From positions 27,681,848 to 27,745,847 of the forward strand of contig BRKX01000012.1 in the NCBI GenBank assembly GCA_026008535.1: a stretch of DNA of 64,000 nt, in the 5' to 3' direction. Source of the stretch: Perilla frutescens. Its lineage: Eukaryota > Streptophyta > Magnoliopsida > Lamiales > Lamiaceae. Numbering within the stretch: the first letter of the stretch is position 1; each line of letters opens with the position of its first letter. The notes under the pieces were generated by a model that was not told the DNA's origin, did no database searches, and was given only the letters and a program-made list of their open reading frames with translations. Of this stretch, positions 1 to 13,111 are shown piece after piece. Made by a program: the position numbers and the translations under genes.

Positions 1-282
1 TTAGTGTAAATATCCATTCAATGTTATTTCATGTATTTGATTTTTATAAATCGTGCGGAATATAGAATTAAAGAAGATGTGCACACAGAGATGTCAGATG
101 TGTATGTATAATTAGCGCTTTCGTAGATACTTTCCAAAACGCCCTCACCTAGTCACCTATATATATGTGTGTGTGTGTAATTACATGTGTACATGTCCTC
201 TATAATCTCTCTTCCAAAACATTAATTATTTAATTTGGTCTATATTTTGTTGAGCCGAAATTAATTTTGATATATAGAGAAA

Positions 283-1084
283 ATGGTAGTTTTTCTGCTA
301 CTGGTTTTGATGAACATGTATTTAGTTGGGAGTTCAAAAGGGCAGCTTGAAGTTGGGTTCTACGGAGGCAGCTGCCCCAACGTGGAGGCCATAGTCGGCG
401 GCGTAGTCCGTGACGCTGCCGCCTCCGACCAAAATACTGCACCCGTCTTGCTCCGGCTTCACTTCCATGACTGCTTCGTTGAGGTACGTACCATATATAT
501 ATATATATATATATGAATGAATGAATGAATTAATTAATTATATATGATATGATATGATATGATATGATATGATATTATACCAATATATATATGTGTGAGT
601 GTGATTATTAGGGTTGCGATGCGTCGATTATGATAGATAATAGTGTTGAAGGAGATGAGAGGCATGCATTTGGGCATCAAGGAGTTGGAGGGTTTGATGT
701 TATAGAGAGGGCTAAAGCTGAGGTCGAAGCCGTTTGCCCCGGAGTTGTTTCTTGTGCTGATATACTTGCTTTGGCTGCAAGAGAAGCTTTACTCTTGGTA
801 ATTTTAATTATTTGATGATCATCATATATATATAATTAATCATATATATATATATATCATGTGAAATATATTAATTAATTGCATGATGCATGTGTTGATT
901 AGGCAAAAGGGCCATGGTATGAGGTGGAGTTAGGGAGGAGAGATGGTGTGGTTTCGAATGTAGCGTCGGCAGATAATATGCCTGATGTTACCGACTCTAT
1001 TCACACTCTCAAAGCCAAGTTTTTACAGAAAGGTCTCACTGACAAGGATCTTGTGCTTCTTACTGGTAACTCATCGATCAATAT

Positions 1085-1131
<47 letters not shown>

Positions 1132-3740
1132 CATACATACATACATACATACATATACATGCGCATATAGATGCATTTTAATGAGCTTGCTAAATAGTGA
1201 TGAACGGATATGGATGCCATATATATTCTAAACCATGCAACTTTTGTGGGTGTATTAGTCGGTAGAAAGTCTTAGATAAATGACCACTTTTGGGGCAGCT
1301 TGCATTATCTATTTTCAACTATACTCTTATTTTTATTTTGAAAATATATATGGCCCGCCTCATGTTTTTCATTATTCATTTGCACGGCCTATATATACGG
1401 CTATACTATACATCTACCTAGATTATCTACTTGTGTAATATAATTTTGCATAATTAATTGATATATATGGTAACTACTCGGCTTATATATATATATTTAC
1501 GTGTGATTTTTGAGCAATGCAAGACTCTTTATTTATTCAAGAAAGTAAATTTTCAATTATATATCTAAACTATTAGAAATAGAAAAGGAGGATCGATTTT
1601 TTTTTTTTTTTCCATTTTAAGAGTTACGTAGATAATATTAATGTGTGATTAATTAATCGATAACTGAAAGCCTGCTTCTTTAATTCACTTAATTAACAAG
1701 ACCGAAAAATGTTTTTTTTTAAACGCTATTTTAATTTTGAACTTTTCCTTTTCTTCCCCAAAACATACATTTAACCCAAAAATTATCTTGCAGCTATATA
1801 TATATCTAGAATCTCGTGGCTGCTCTACATTATTTAGTAATAGAGATACATATATACCAAGAGAAAATCTATTGGTTTGATCTGGATTTTTCAATATATA
1901 TATATATATATATATATATGATAGTCAAATTAAATCCGAACTCGATGTATATTAAATAATTAGAGAAAAATTATGGATGATCATAAGTCGATGCATGTGA
2001 TCATCATTATATTGATGGGCCATAATCGGAAACGCTGAAATTAATTGATAATTTGATATATAGGTCGATGATGGGCATGTGGAAATTAATTAAAGATGCA
2101 AGCTGTTCCACTAGCTACTTGAATGATCAAGACCTGCATCACACGCTATCATTATATATACATATATATATATATATGTATGTATATTATTATTTAACAT
2201 CTTAATTATTATATATATATGTAGTTTAACCTTTTTTCATATGTCAAGAGAAATTAAATGATTATGATACGCTAATGTTGGTCCCGATTTATATATTCAA
2301 CTTTATCTATCAAAATAAAATGTAGCTAGTATCGATTCAATTAAAGCTAAGATCGATGTTATGTTCAATTCATGAGGAGTCTTGCTAGCTAGCTAGTAGA
2401 GACATATCTAGGATTCTATTTATTTTTTTGTACTAGCTAGACAACGAGTTTTGAAATTATACATAGTCTACATGGACTTATAAATCTTAACATCTCTTAG
2501 ATCTTAGTGGTTAAAAAGATAAAATTCAACATATTTACACACACACATTATAGGGTTAGCTATATTTTAACATTTAAAAAATTATGTGATATATTCTCGC
2601 TCGTCGCCTTTAATTTGTAGGTTTTAACAAATATATGACAGGTGCGAGATTTTGGAATCACAGATGTGGTGTGGCTTGTCGCTTATGGATTAAGTATTAT
2701 AATAAGAATATGTGTATGATATGGAAATTACAAGAATACGGCAAGTCATTTCATATTTTATTTTCGTTTCAGTCATAAATTTGTTAAAACATTCGAAATT
2801 AATGTCAAATAATATTAATATGTAATTTTGAAAGGTTGGAATAAAAGTGTTACCCAGCTCAGATGTTAAGTATTAAAGTATATATAATTACGCCTAGCCG
2901 AAGATTGACATGACTGCGACATTTAATTGAATATATCCGTTCTTGCCTCCGATGAAATTTACTATTCTTAAATGAGAATATATAGAAACTTTTAAATTCA
3001 ATGCATTTGCTTTGTGTATTGCGCATCCACAATTAAATTGCGCAATAAGCATATATAGATCTTCAGGACCATATGCAGTTGCAATCACAACTTAATTTTC
3101 ATAATTTCTGATATATTTGAGTTGTTATTGTACAACATCTGCATTTTGGGGCCAACTTTGCATGTTGTTACAAGTTTATTATTACTCATCTTCTTGTAAT
3201 TTTATCCGGGAACATTCTAATTAATGGTGACGACTGTTGTAAAAGTGAGACGTCTCGAGTTCAAAATCAAAATTTACATGATTCCTTATGCTCTATCCTT
3301 TTGTACTTGTGATTTTAGCTGCGCATTCTATTGGCACAACAGCATGCTTCTTCATGAACCACAGACTCTACAACTTCCCAGCGGACGGCGGCTCCGATCC
3401 ATCCATAAAACCGGCTTTCCTGCCTGAGTTAAAGTCAACGTGTCCGAAGAATGGCGACGTCAATGTCCGGCTGCCGATGGACAGGGGCAGTGGGCAAGTA
3501 TTCGACAGTCAAATCTTTCAGAATATTAGGAGCGGCTTCGCTGTGCTACAGTCCGATGCCGCTCTATATCAAGACGAGACGACGAAAGGCATCATCGACT
3601 CGTATTTCGGGCCCTTAGAGCCGTTCTTTGGCCCGTCGTTCGAGGCGGATTTCGCGGATGCGATGGTGAGGATGGGCAGGATCGGTGTGCTCACGGGAGT
3701 GCAAGGCACCATTAGGCGGACTTGTGCAACTTTCAATTGA
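283..3740 (+). CDS. PER43: Class III secretory peroxidase, PER43-like (4 exons)
   Basis: Secreted haem peroxidase that oxidises phenolic substrates with H2O2 in the cell wall or vacuole. Exons by GT-AG junctions and continuous reading: 283-483, 612-797, 903-1065 and 3319-3740, giving 323 aa. The three introns lie at the classical positions of the family; intron 3 is about 2.25 kb. Seen: a signal peptide ending before Gln21 (QLEVGFY..SCP start), distal Arg58 and His62 in LRLHFHDCFVE, GCDAS, VVSCADILALAAR, proximal His186 in AAHSIGTTAC, and the conserved cysteines. The G of the usual SGAHT motif is replaced by Ala (LLTAAHSIG). From memory this is typical of Arabidopsis PER43, whose C-terminal half is also closely similar (FAVLQ, SYFGPLEPFFGP, GTIRR). 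The frame is intact. The family call is very secure; orthology to PER43 is inference. Confidence 0.93.
493..575. repeat. Microsatellites in peroxidase intron 1
   Basis: A (TA)n run at about 493-514 is followed by a GAAT/TTAA-type stretch and then six perfect GATAT units at 546-575. All lie inside the 128-bp first intron, so they make up much of its length. Confidence 0.9.
1086..1157. repeat. (CT)n followed by (CATA)n microsatellite in peroxidase intron 3
   Basis: About 21 CT units (1086-1128) run directly into about seven CATA/ACAT units. They start some 20 bp after the donor site of intron 3. A run this long and pure is likely to vary in length between individuals. Confidence 0.9.
1158..3318 (+). 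other. Bulk of the long peroxidase intron 3
   Basis: AT-rich intron sequence with several (TA)n tracts, for example about 1895-1918, and a T-rich run before the acceptor (TTTTAG at 3313-3318). I see no coding exon, transposon terminus or RNA gene in it. Confidence 0.6.
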
Positions 3741-3813
3741 TATTTTCTACTCCAAGGTGTGTTCTATTTTGTATTTTACTAAGGAAGATGAAAATTTTAA
3801 GTAAAGATGGAGA

Positions 3814-3819
3814 AATAAA
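3814..3819 (+). terminator. Candidate poly(A) signal of the peroxidase gene
   Basis: AATAAA lies about 75 bp downstream of the peroxidase stop codon, at a normal 3'-UTR distance. This is motif evidence only. Confidence 0.45.
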
Positions 3820-5433
3820 AGTCGCATTATTAAAATGTATAGTCAATAGTGAATATTTTCATTTAAGTTGAATATGGGATACGAAATAAGACACAAATGA
3901 TTGATTAGATGATTTCATTGCTCGCATATGTGTGAATATTTGCTCAAATAAATATCATATTTTGTTTTTTCATTTGTAAAGTGAATAGTAGCAAATAGTG
4001 ACCTGTAATTACGGGCAAATAGTTTGTGCTACTCATGCCGATGAAATGAAAGACCAACTTAATTATTATAACAAGGTATAGGGTTTAATTAAAAAATCTC
4101 AGGATCTTGGTTTTATTTTTTTTAAATAAAATATTAAACTATTGGCTAATTAGATATAATTAAACAAGATATAGATTATAGACTGAATTTTCACGTAGCA
4201 ACCAAAAAAAAAAAAGATGAAAATTTAATTATCTCTGCTATATGGCAATTTTTTCTACGTATGTAATAAGGTCTTTATTTTGAAAGATTAGAAGATCCCT
4301 TATGAAAACGTTAAACACAGTAACTTTTGAACTTTCAACTTTCATCAGAAGCGAAAGCTACATCTGCCGACGAAATTCACATCTAATCTTAATTATACTA
4401 TAATTTTGTCATTATATATATATATATATATATACACACATCATAATTTCGTAAGGAAAACGTTCATAATTTGTGGTTAAATTATAGTCAATCTTTGCTT
4501 TAGACTAGGCTCGAAATTATTGACTCAAAACAACGAAACAATCAAAACCTTACCAAATATGATACAAGTTGTCCTCCCCTCCTCATAAGTCACAACTCAT
4601 ATTTTATACATTAATTATGCATTTTATTTTTCCTGTGTGTGTGCGTGTGACACAAATATTGATAAAATCATTTAAAACAAAATCCAAACATCACAAAAAA
4701 TAGCATTTGATCTACGAGGACCTTAAACCTAATCCTGTTTTCCCCCATTTTTCTGAAGGGGAAATCTTACAAATTATTACAGACCATATTTTGTAACAAC
4801 AGGCGAAAATTAAATTTTACGTAGTAACCACAACACCACATAAATGTAATTTCTATAATTTGATGTCATGTAAATTCTGCTTTTGATCTTATGCTTTTCA
4901 AGAATTCAGCTCAATCTTTTTGACTCGTAACTACACCTCCATTTCTAAATAAGTGTAATTCTAACATTTTAATTTTGTTTAAAAAAAAAATACCACTCTA
5001 CATATTCACACAAGAGTGTAGAGTGTACGAGGTAATTTAATTAAATTATTAATTTTAGTGCATTCATCCAAAATGATATTTTTAAATCAAAACGGAGGGA
5101 GTATTTCTTTTTCCTTGTCATTTTCTTTTAAAGATATGTATAAACACAGTCTCGTGACTTTCAACAAAAAAAAAAAAGAAAGACTACAAACTTATGTAAT
5201 CATTTTTCTTAAAAATAATAATAATAATCCCTTATTACTCAAAACCGATTTATTTTTTCTTATGGTTTCCAATAAAGAATAATTTCGTAAGCAGTTAAAA
5301 TATAGTTTAATGTTATATATTTTCTACCACAAACTTGTTAACCTCATTGACTTCCACTGGGTGTCCGGATTTCATGCTAAATTTGAGGTCAATCTCTGCA
5401 GCTCAATATCATCTAAGAACAAACAGGCAATCA
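3820..5433. other. Intergenic DNA between peroxidase and ANTH gene
   Basis: AT-rich DNA with a (TA)n tract near 4415-4433, poly(A) runs and the Stowaway-like MITE at 4934-5101. No conserved reading frame is visible. Confidence 0.6.
4934..5101. mobile_element. Stowaway-like MITE
   Basis: The right end reads ACGGAGGGAG followed by TA, which is the complement of the CTCCCTCCGT terminus of plant Stowaway (Tc1/mariner) MITEs. The left end after TA reads CACCTCCATTTCTAAATA and is a degenerate inverted match. TA dinucleotides flank both sides (4932-4933 and 5102-5103). The element is about 168 bp and AT-rich inside. The left terminus is worn, so this is a probable old copy. Confidence 0.55.
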
Positions 5434-5503
5434 AGAAGAGTGAGAGGAAAAGAGAGAGAAGCCGGGAGAGAGAGAGAGAGAGGGGGAGGGAGAAACAGAG
5501 AAG
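5434..5503 (+). repeat. Purine-rich GA/GGGA tract upstream of the ANTH gene
   Basis: An almost pure GA/GGGA stretch, including a run of seven or so GA units, lies 250-320 bp before the start codon. GA-rich tracts of this sort are common in plant core promoters and 5' UTRs; it probably lies in the promoter or leader of the ANTH gene. Confidence 0.5.
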
Positions 5504-5753
5504 TTGAACCTGTTTTGATTCTTGAATCGGAAAGGTAGTTCTGTCAATTTTCTTCTCCTTCTCCATCTCTCTGTCCCCGCTCCTGCATTTCAACACACAA
5601 TTCTTGAAAGTTCAAAAATCTACACATTTGATCTCATAAAAAACAGTTCATCAATGTTCAATCAAATTCGTTTAAGCTGATACCTATTACATACATACAT
5701 CAATCAAACAAGATCAACATCACACAACACACCAAAAAGTCAAAAGAAAACGC

Positions 5754-7563
5754 ATGGCCCCAAGCAAGATTAGAAAAGTTATCGAAGCAGTTAAGGATCA
5801 AACCAGCATTGGCTTGGCCAAGGTTGTCGGCAGCAGCTCCATCTCCGACCTCGAAGTAGCCATCGTCAAAGCCACCCGCCATGGCGAGAACCCGCCTAAC
5901 CAGTGCTACGTATCCGAGATATTGAGCCTCACGAGCTACTCACACACCATGGTCCAAGCATGCGTTGCCGTCATTGCCAGACGCCTCAACAGGACTAAGA
6001 ACTGGGTGGTGGCGTTGAAATCACTCATGCTCGTCCAGCGCCTCCTGTCTAAGGGCGGGAGCGCCTTCGAGCACGAGATCTTCTTCACTATGAGGCGGGG
6101 GACGCGGTTCCTCAACATGTGTAATTTCAGGGACTCATCGAGCAGGAATGCATGGGACTACGGGGCCTTTATTCGGGCATACGGCTTGTACCTGGACGAG
6201 CTGCTCGAGCTCAGGATGCAGGGCAGTGCAGAGAAGGGCAGAGATTGTTATGGACATTACGGGGTAGAGGAGGAAGAGGAAGGCAACGCCTCGAATGCTA
6301 TTGTGGTGAGGGCTACTCCCGTGTCTGAAATGGAGAATGAAGCCATTTTCTGCAGGGCTGATCATGTGATGCAGCTTCTTGAAAGGTTTTTAGCATGCAG
6401 GCCAGCAGGTAATATCACATCTCGTGTAAATTTAGTGATTTTTCTTCGAAACTAGTGTGAGATAGAAAGCAGAGGTGAATTAATTTTATGTTGTAGGTGC
6501 TGCGAAGCATAACAGAATTGTGGTTGTGGCTCTGTATCCCATATTGAAAGAAAGCTTTCAGATATACCATTGCATAACAGGAATACTAGGGGCGTTGATT
6601 GATCGTTTTATGCAGATGGACGTACCCGATATGGTACAAGTCCACAGCATCTTCTGTCGCGTTTCTAAGCAGTACGACGAGCTTGATTCTTTCTACTGCT
6701 GGTGCAAGACTGTCGGAATCATGCGTTTCCCTGACTATCCTAGTGTTGAGAAGATCTCTCAGCCCAAACTTGAAATGATGGACGACTTTATCCGCCAAAA
6801 ATCAGCCATGTTGCACAACAGGAAGGCCTTCATCACTGAGCCAAAGCCCACACAGGTCGAACAAGTGAGGGCAGAACCCGAAAGAGCATTGCCCCCACCG
6901 GAAGGATTTGTTGAAGAAACAAAAGATGGAGTAAATGAGATTGAACAAGAAGTAAAGAAGATTCAAGAAGAAGGTGATTTGCTGAACCTGTATGATGATT
7001 CCCCTAGTACACAAGATCTAGGAGATAGATTGGCTTTAGCCCTGTTTGACGGCTACCCGGCTACAAATGCTGCGGAAAGCACAACTCCACCGTGGGAAGC
7101 CTTCAACGAAGACGATTGGGAAATGGCACTAGTTCAATCTGCTAGCCATTTGTCAAACCAGAAGCCATCTCTTCCCCAAGGCTTTGATACATTGATTCTT
7201 GATGGCATGTACCAACAAGGGACAATGCCTCATGCTGCCGCCTATTCGGGAAGTGCTAGTAGTGTTGCACTAGGGTCAGCCGGGAGACCTATCACACTGG
7301 CCTTGCCAGCACCAGCAGCAGCTTATGGTGGAGCCACCACTTTCTCATCAAACACAGACCCTTTTGCCGCGTCTCTTCCCATAGCTCCACCAGCCTACGT
7401 GCAAATGTCCGAGCTAGAGAAGAAGCAAAGGTTGTTAATAGAAGAGCAACTATTATGGCAGCAATATTCAAGAAACGGCATGCACGGACAAGTAGGCTTA
7501 GCAAAGTGGCAACAACAGAACTCTTATCAGTACATCCCAGCAGGTTACACAGCATCATGGTGA
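5754..7563 (+). CDS. ANTH-domain clathrin assembly protein (AP180/CALM family)
   Basis: Endocytic adaptor that binds phosphoinositides through an N-terminal ANTH domain and recruits clathrin and AP-2. Two exons, 5754-6408 and 6497-7563, encode 573 aa; the 88-bp intron splits a Gly codon (..CRPAG). Seen: start MAPSKIRKVIEAVKDQTSIGLAKV, the ANTH core (KATRH, LTSYS, RRLNRTKNWVVALKSL, the RGTRFLN block, WDYGAF), FLACRPAG and ALYPILKESFQIY. The C-terminal half is acidic and disordered, with DLLNLYDD (about residue 378), LALALFDG, DPFAASLPIAPPAYVQM (about residue 507) and a KKQRLLIEEQLLWQQY helix. DPF and DLL are typical adaptor or clathrin binding motifs. Tail motifs and length match Arabidopsis At1g03050/At4g02650, which I recall as pollen-expressed PICALM5-type genes. 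That subfamily is inference. Confidence 0.93.
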
Positions 7564-8675
7564 ACTTCTACAGAGTTTGTTCCGCGAAAACATTCCAACT
7601 ACAACACAGACACATAATTCGAGAAGAAAAAATGTGCAAGTAGTGATTTTTTGAGAGTATCTATACCAGCTAGATAAGAATCACAAGAACAGAATTGGTT
7701 CGAGATACTGTTGGAAGAATATGAAACTATTCTTTTCTCAAGATTGTTTTTTGATGGTTCCTAGTTTCAGTTTTAGCGTCTTTTTCCCAGGAAAGAAACA
7801 CAAGTTTGACTAACCAGTTAAACACGGTTGCATCCAGTTATCCAAGAACATAATGTGATCAAACAGTTGCTCACATTGTATATTTAACCACATTGATTGA
7901 ATACGAGATGGAACACTTTTTGATAGAAGCAAATCTCACTAAAAACATTGAGTATCACTCGAGAAACATGGCTATTACAAAAAAATAAAAATAAAAATTA
8001 GAAAGAGAAGTAGCAGTGCCATAATAAACTCGTGTTTCAGAAATCATTGCGGCACATTACCTCATACATGGCCTGAAATTCATTACATAGTTTCATTGAC
8101 GACTTACATCAAACAGGTTGCGAGCATGATGATTGTTTCCGCATAACATAATTATAATCTACAGACGTTGAATTTCTGCAAAAAAGAAAAACACTTTTAA
8201 AAAAAATTATGGGAAGGGAAAAATATACTACTCGTGAGTTGTGAGGCCTATTTCCTTGTAGCAGTAGTAAAGCCCATCAAAAAATGAGTAGGCCCATTTA
8301 ATATTGATGAGGCGATAAGCAGAGGCTGAGCTGCGAGATGAACTGAAAATGGAGAAAAAGAGTGGAATAGGAAAGATCAGACAAGTAGAGGATTAGAGCG
8401 GGAAAGCAGAAAAGTAGAAACGAGAATCGCCGCCGCCAATTATTGAATTTCTCGGCCGCAACATTCGATTTGGGTGCCTTCGCAAAGGCGAACGATTTTT
8501 TCGAGCTTTTTTTAGCTCAAAGCCGCCTAGGGCACAAGTAATATTAGCGTGAGGAATATGCAATTTAACTTCGAGAATTGCTAACTCGTAAAAATGTCGT
8601 GGATTCTTGTATTTTTCAAACATTGATGTGTCAAAACCTCCACATTGAAATTTTGCGAGTCGTCAGTTTGTAAAG
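7564..8675. other. ANTH 3' UTR and upstream region of the mitochondrial carrier gene
   Basis: The first few hundred bases are probably the 3' UTR of the ANTH gene. The 8330-8675 part is richer in GC and probably holds the promoter and leader of the carrier gene. A TATA box is not obvious. Short open frames here show no conservation signal I recognise. Confidence 0.4.
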
Positions 8676-11600
8676 ATGGAGGAATTGCTGAATAATAAGA
8701 CTTTCGCGGTGCACGCTGCCGCAGCCGCGGCGTCGGTGGCCCTAGGCACGGCCGTGACATACCCGCTTGATACTCTCAAAGTCTTGCTGCAGGTTTCAAA
8801 TATGTAAACGAATTGTTTACTTTTTGCTTCCAATGTTATCGATTACCCATACTAGGTACTTAAGCGGGAAATTGATTAACAGGTTGGCTCCACCGCTAAG
8901 AGACCGTTGACTGCGGCTGGTGTTCTTTATAGAGTGCGGGTTTTATCAGGATATTCAGGTAATCGTATAGCTTCCAATCTCTTTTAACTCTTATTTGTAT
9001 TTAAAAAGTTGTGTTTCACTACTTTATTTGATCATTTTTCTATGCCATGCCCATTTGGGAAAAAAGTGGGAAAATTCATTTGTGGAGGATACAGATGAAA
9101 GGGAGAATTTAACAACTCGGAAACATTGAGAAAATGTAGAAATTTTCAGCTTTAGATATTTATGGGCTATCAAGAACAAGGAAAAATCTTAGTTTGAGCT
9201 AAACTGAGTAGGACAAATAACCAAAAAAAAAAAAACAGCAACTATCATGTTTGTAGTTTTTAAGTGGGTTTATTAATTCTCTGAGTGAGTTCTTGCTCAT
9301 TTGGTCCTATAGTGTTTGCTTTATGTTTCCTTGCATGACCGATTCATTAAAATTTGATTCATACTTTGCTTTTACAAGCTTGAAACTCAGTGCTTTGGCA
9401 TTCAAATTTTTGGCTTTCATGTTTTCCTAATTTATGGTAGGTTTGTACAATGGCGTTGGATGGCTGAGTTTGGGAAGAACATTAGGTCTCGGTGTTCGCT
9501 TTGGCACTTACGAGATATTGACTGCATTCTACAAAGGTAACTCTACTTTTCTGCATTTCTTTTGTTTCTTTTAGCTTCTGTTTGTGGATTTTGCTTTCTG
9601 GCTAAATATGCTGGTTTAACCTTTGCATTTTTGATGATTAAGAAATCACTATGGAGCACAATGATTTTTTGAGTATAGAGACTAGACCAAATAAAATTCA
9701 GTCAGTACAACGACTTCTTAGGAAGTAAAAAGATAAACATATTTACTCAACTCCCAAATGTATCTAATCAATAAGGAGAAACTCATGCTATTTGAACATA
9801 GAGCAGCTGACATAGACTATTCCATCACTTAATCACTTTGGTGGTAAACTGACAGTATGGGAAACAGTAATTTATGCTTGTTGGATTTGTAGTGTTTGGT
9901 CCATGTTTTTCAGGTGGAGATTTGTAGATTCTATCCTAGTCTGCACTTGATTCAAATGGTTGTGCTTTACTCACTGCTAGTTAAAAGCGGTAGCTTCTAA
10001 TGTTTTTCCTATTTAGATAATTGATACTGGCCCTGTTCAGTGGTCAACCAGTACAATTATGGCTGGAAGCTTCTGCTGGTTTAACTGTTTCTGTATCGAT
10101 TCATTTAGTTTTCAATTTTGTTCCTCTCCATGACGCATGTAAAGACATACAAATTAATGCACGAGAGAGATGTTAGTTTGTTATGTTAGTGAGACTGCAT
10201 TTTCTTGATTTTGATGTCTTTCTAACTACATATTGGTGCATATCAGTGATTAGCTTTTCATAACCTGAATCCTTTTTCATCAGATGGTCGTGAGGATGAT
10301 TATTTACTTCTCTCCGAGGCTTTAATAGCAGGATGTGCTTCTGGAACAGTGGAATCACTTGTAAGCTCTCCATTTGAAATGACTAAAGCTCGTGCTCAGG
10401 TGGCTTCAGCTTCTCACATTATGGCCCCTTCATCCATTGCTGAAAAGAGTGTTGTTCCCCCTTTAGTTTCAAGGTTACTTCCCAGATATTCCCTGGATAT
10501 GACAGCAATGAGCAAATCCATTTCCCTTTTGTCCACCTTGACCACTAGAAATGGACATATATCGGATTCTCTGAAAGAGTACCCATGGATGATGACAGGA
10601 TCTGGAAAACCACCTCCTGTTAGCAATGTTCGAACACTACCAGAAATCGTGTCTTTAGAAGGATGGACGGCTCTATGGAGAGGTTATAGATCTGCGATAG
10701 TGAGAGATTCCATTTTTGGTGGCTTGTTTTTCTCAAGCTGGCAGTTTTTACACCAAGCCATGATAAACTGGAAAGCTGTTAATATGGATCCAATGCCAAG
10801 GTTTATATTCATTATTTTCTGATTGCCCATTATGTGATCAATTGATCTCAGATTTTGCAAAGACAAAATGGTTTTCTTAAATTTCTTGCCTAAATGCATG
10901 TCCTCATTGGCTCTCCATATTTTTGGATATCTGCCTCTTTGTGAATTTCCTAGGATATAACTCAAGTATTGTGTTTAAATGGTTTGCCTTTTTATCTTCT
11001 TTATTCACTATATAAGATATTTTCCAGGTATGACAGTGAAGTTGGTCCATTGTCTCCAGTAGCTGTTAGTCTTTCAGCTGGAGTTTCTGCTGCCTTTGCT
11101 GCAGCTGTTTCTCATGGTTTCGACACAACTAGAAGTCGATCACAATGCACTGTTTTGCCCAAGGTATGCTGGTTGACCAGAAGAAGGGTTTAGTTGAGTT
11201 TTGGTTTTCAGAAGTGAATTCCACTTCATATTTGGATGAAGGGTCTTGCAAATGCCATGTGATATGAATTTGGTTTCCATGAACACTTGCCTACCCTTTG
11301 TGCTAAATATATTGATCAATTTTATGATGAATTGCCATTTCCTTCCATGAATGACCTCAATGCAGAGTTATGGTTCCCTTAAAAATGCTGTATCTCCCTT
11401 CGTGGTTAGTTTAAAAATTCCCACATTTATGGCATTTCTATGTTTTATCACTTTGCTCTTTCTACACACCCTTTTGAAGGTTACCATTGAACTGAAATTT
11501 GTATATAAAAAGCATCTATATCCCTACTGTATGTGTTGTCAAGAAGTACCTTTTCTACATGAAAATGTGATGGATGTTGCCATAGCTACCTCTGGTAGCT

Positions 11601-11938
11601 TGGGTTTCCATGCAGAGTTTAGTTGACTGCATATTTCAATGAAGAGTTTAGTTGGCCATTTTGAAACTGTTGGAGGCTTGGAGCTAGTTTCTTCTCAATT
11701 TTTCCCTTTTGTAAGTATTATAGTATCCAATTTCCATTTGCAGTATTTATCTTTGGAGAGGAAGTTTCTGAAGTGGCGTAAATCAGGGAATAGATTTGAG
11801 AAGCTCACTGGTATCCACCCAGCTGACAGAAATTTACTGCTGAATGGCATAGGGTTGCGGATGGCTCGTTCTGGACTTGCATCATCTATCATCGTTGGAA
11901 GCTACTTTTTTGCTATCAACCATCTGGTGTCTAATTAA
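8676..11938 (+). CDS. Mitochondrial carrier (SLC25) family protein, 6 exons
   Basis: Inner-membrane solute carrier; the substrate cannot be told from sequence. Exons: 8676-8792, 8883-8958, 9441-9536, 10284-10800, 11028-11163 and 11744-11938, all with GT/AG ends and compatible phases, giving 378 aa. Seen: three divergent carrier repeats with signature motifs YPLDTLKVLLQ (repeat 1), SPFEMTKARAQ (repeat 2) and HGFDTTRSRSQ (repeat 3, with the Pro replaced by Gly). Also GLYNGVGWLSLGRTLGLGVRFGTYE, an EGWTALWRGYRSAIVRDSIFGG segment and, near the C terminus, GIGLRMARSGLASSI. A long loop of about 75 residues lies between the motif of repeat 2 and its second helix. The last intron (11164-11743) contains other AG sites, so the exon 5/6 boundary is the least certain. 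This is a rather unusual carrier, not one of the well-known ADP/ATP or phosphate carriers. Confidence 0.85.
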
Positions 11939-13077
11939 AGAGTCCTCTATTTACAAGAGTCAAAGAAATTAACACCTTTTTCGTCATGTGAGAATTTTGG
12001 CCTGGCACTAAATACAAGTCCTTGAATGCTGATTCTTGCAACCAGCTACTGATTTCCTTTGCTTGAGTATATTTGATTATTGGGTAACAAGTATGCAAGG
12101 TTTACACTTTGGAATAACGAGGCTGCTACGGAGTTTACCTCCCCTTCCTAATGTCAGGTTCATTTATCCTTCTGCTGAATCCATCTTATCTGTATTGCTT
12201 TCATCTCATTACATGTGAAGATAATCCTTTAGAGATAAAATCAGATGACAGAACTCTTTTTTTCTAAAAAGAAGTTAACTACTGTAACTGTGCTTATATT
12301 TAAATTGAAGGCACCTTCTCTGGATCTTGAGCCTTGAAATTTGCCGTGTTGTAGTTTACCATAAAAGTCCATAATAAGCATTTGTAATCATTAATCAGCA
12401 TATTCATTAATTGCTATCATAAATAACTGGGCGTAATTAATAGATTTGAAAGGTTGTGGGGAATGTATTGATTCAAGTTTTAGATATGTTCCTGCATAGA
12501 GCAATTTGATAGTTACAGAAATGGACCCAGTATTGCACTTGAGATTTTTTTAAGTTTGTGCTACAAGTGGTACCTCCACTTTGCACAGGTTTCTGTCTCA
12601 TGAATGCCGTCCCTTATTGACACTACTCTCCTGTCTGTACTCTTAACCCGACGTAGTTTTGACTCAGTTTAAGCTCCTACTTTGACCTTCAATGTACGAT
12701 GATTAGATTTTCTGTCGAGCTTACCTATATTTGCCCAACAATGATTCTGTAATGTGTGCAGTTTTCTATGTGCTTGATGTTCTTCTCATTGCTTTGTTTA
12801 TCTTAGAATCATCACACCACCTACAGGCTAAGGGACAAATATGAAAGGTTTTGATGTCAAAACCTTCTTCTTCTTCTTCTTCTCTTTCCTCCTTTTGGTG
12901 TCTCTTTCAATGAAACTGAAAAACTTTGTGAACAAGTTGAGATTGGGCCATGAGAGGCATGTCTTGTGCAATCATAATTACTTTCAATTTCATTTGGTCT
13001 TTCTAAAGCAAACTTCCAACCAAAAACAAACCATGATACTTGTGCATACGGACTTGCCTTTGCTCACAATTAATTGA

Positions 13078-13111
<34 letters not shown>

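Noticed and set aside
924..1181. 85-codon frame continuing from peroxidase exon 3
   Set aside because: It reads through the donor site into a (CT)n/(CATA)n microsatellite; only the first 47 codons are exon.
5372..5596. Frames on both strands over the GA-rich tract
   Set aside because: Low-complexity Arg/Glu or Leu/Ser translations of a purine-rich promoter or leader.
8393..8623. 76-codon minus frame upstream of the carrier gene
   Set aside because: It overlaps the likely promoter and leader of the carrier, has no recognisable motif and no splice or conservation support.
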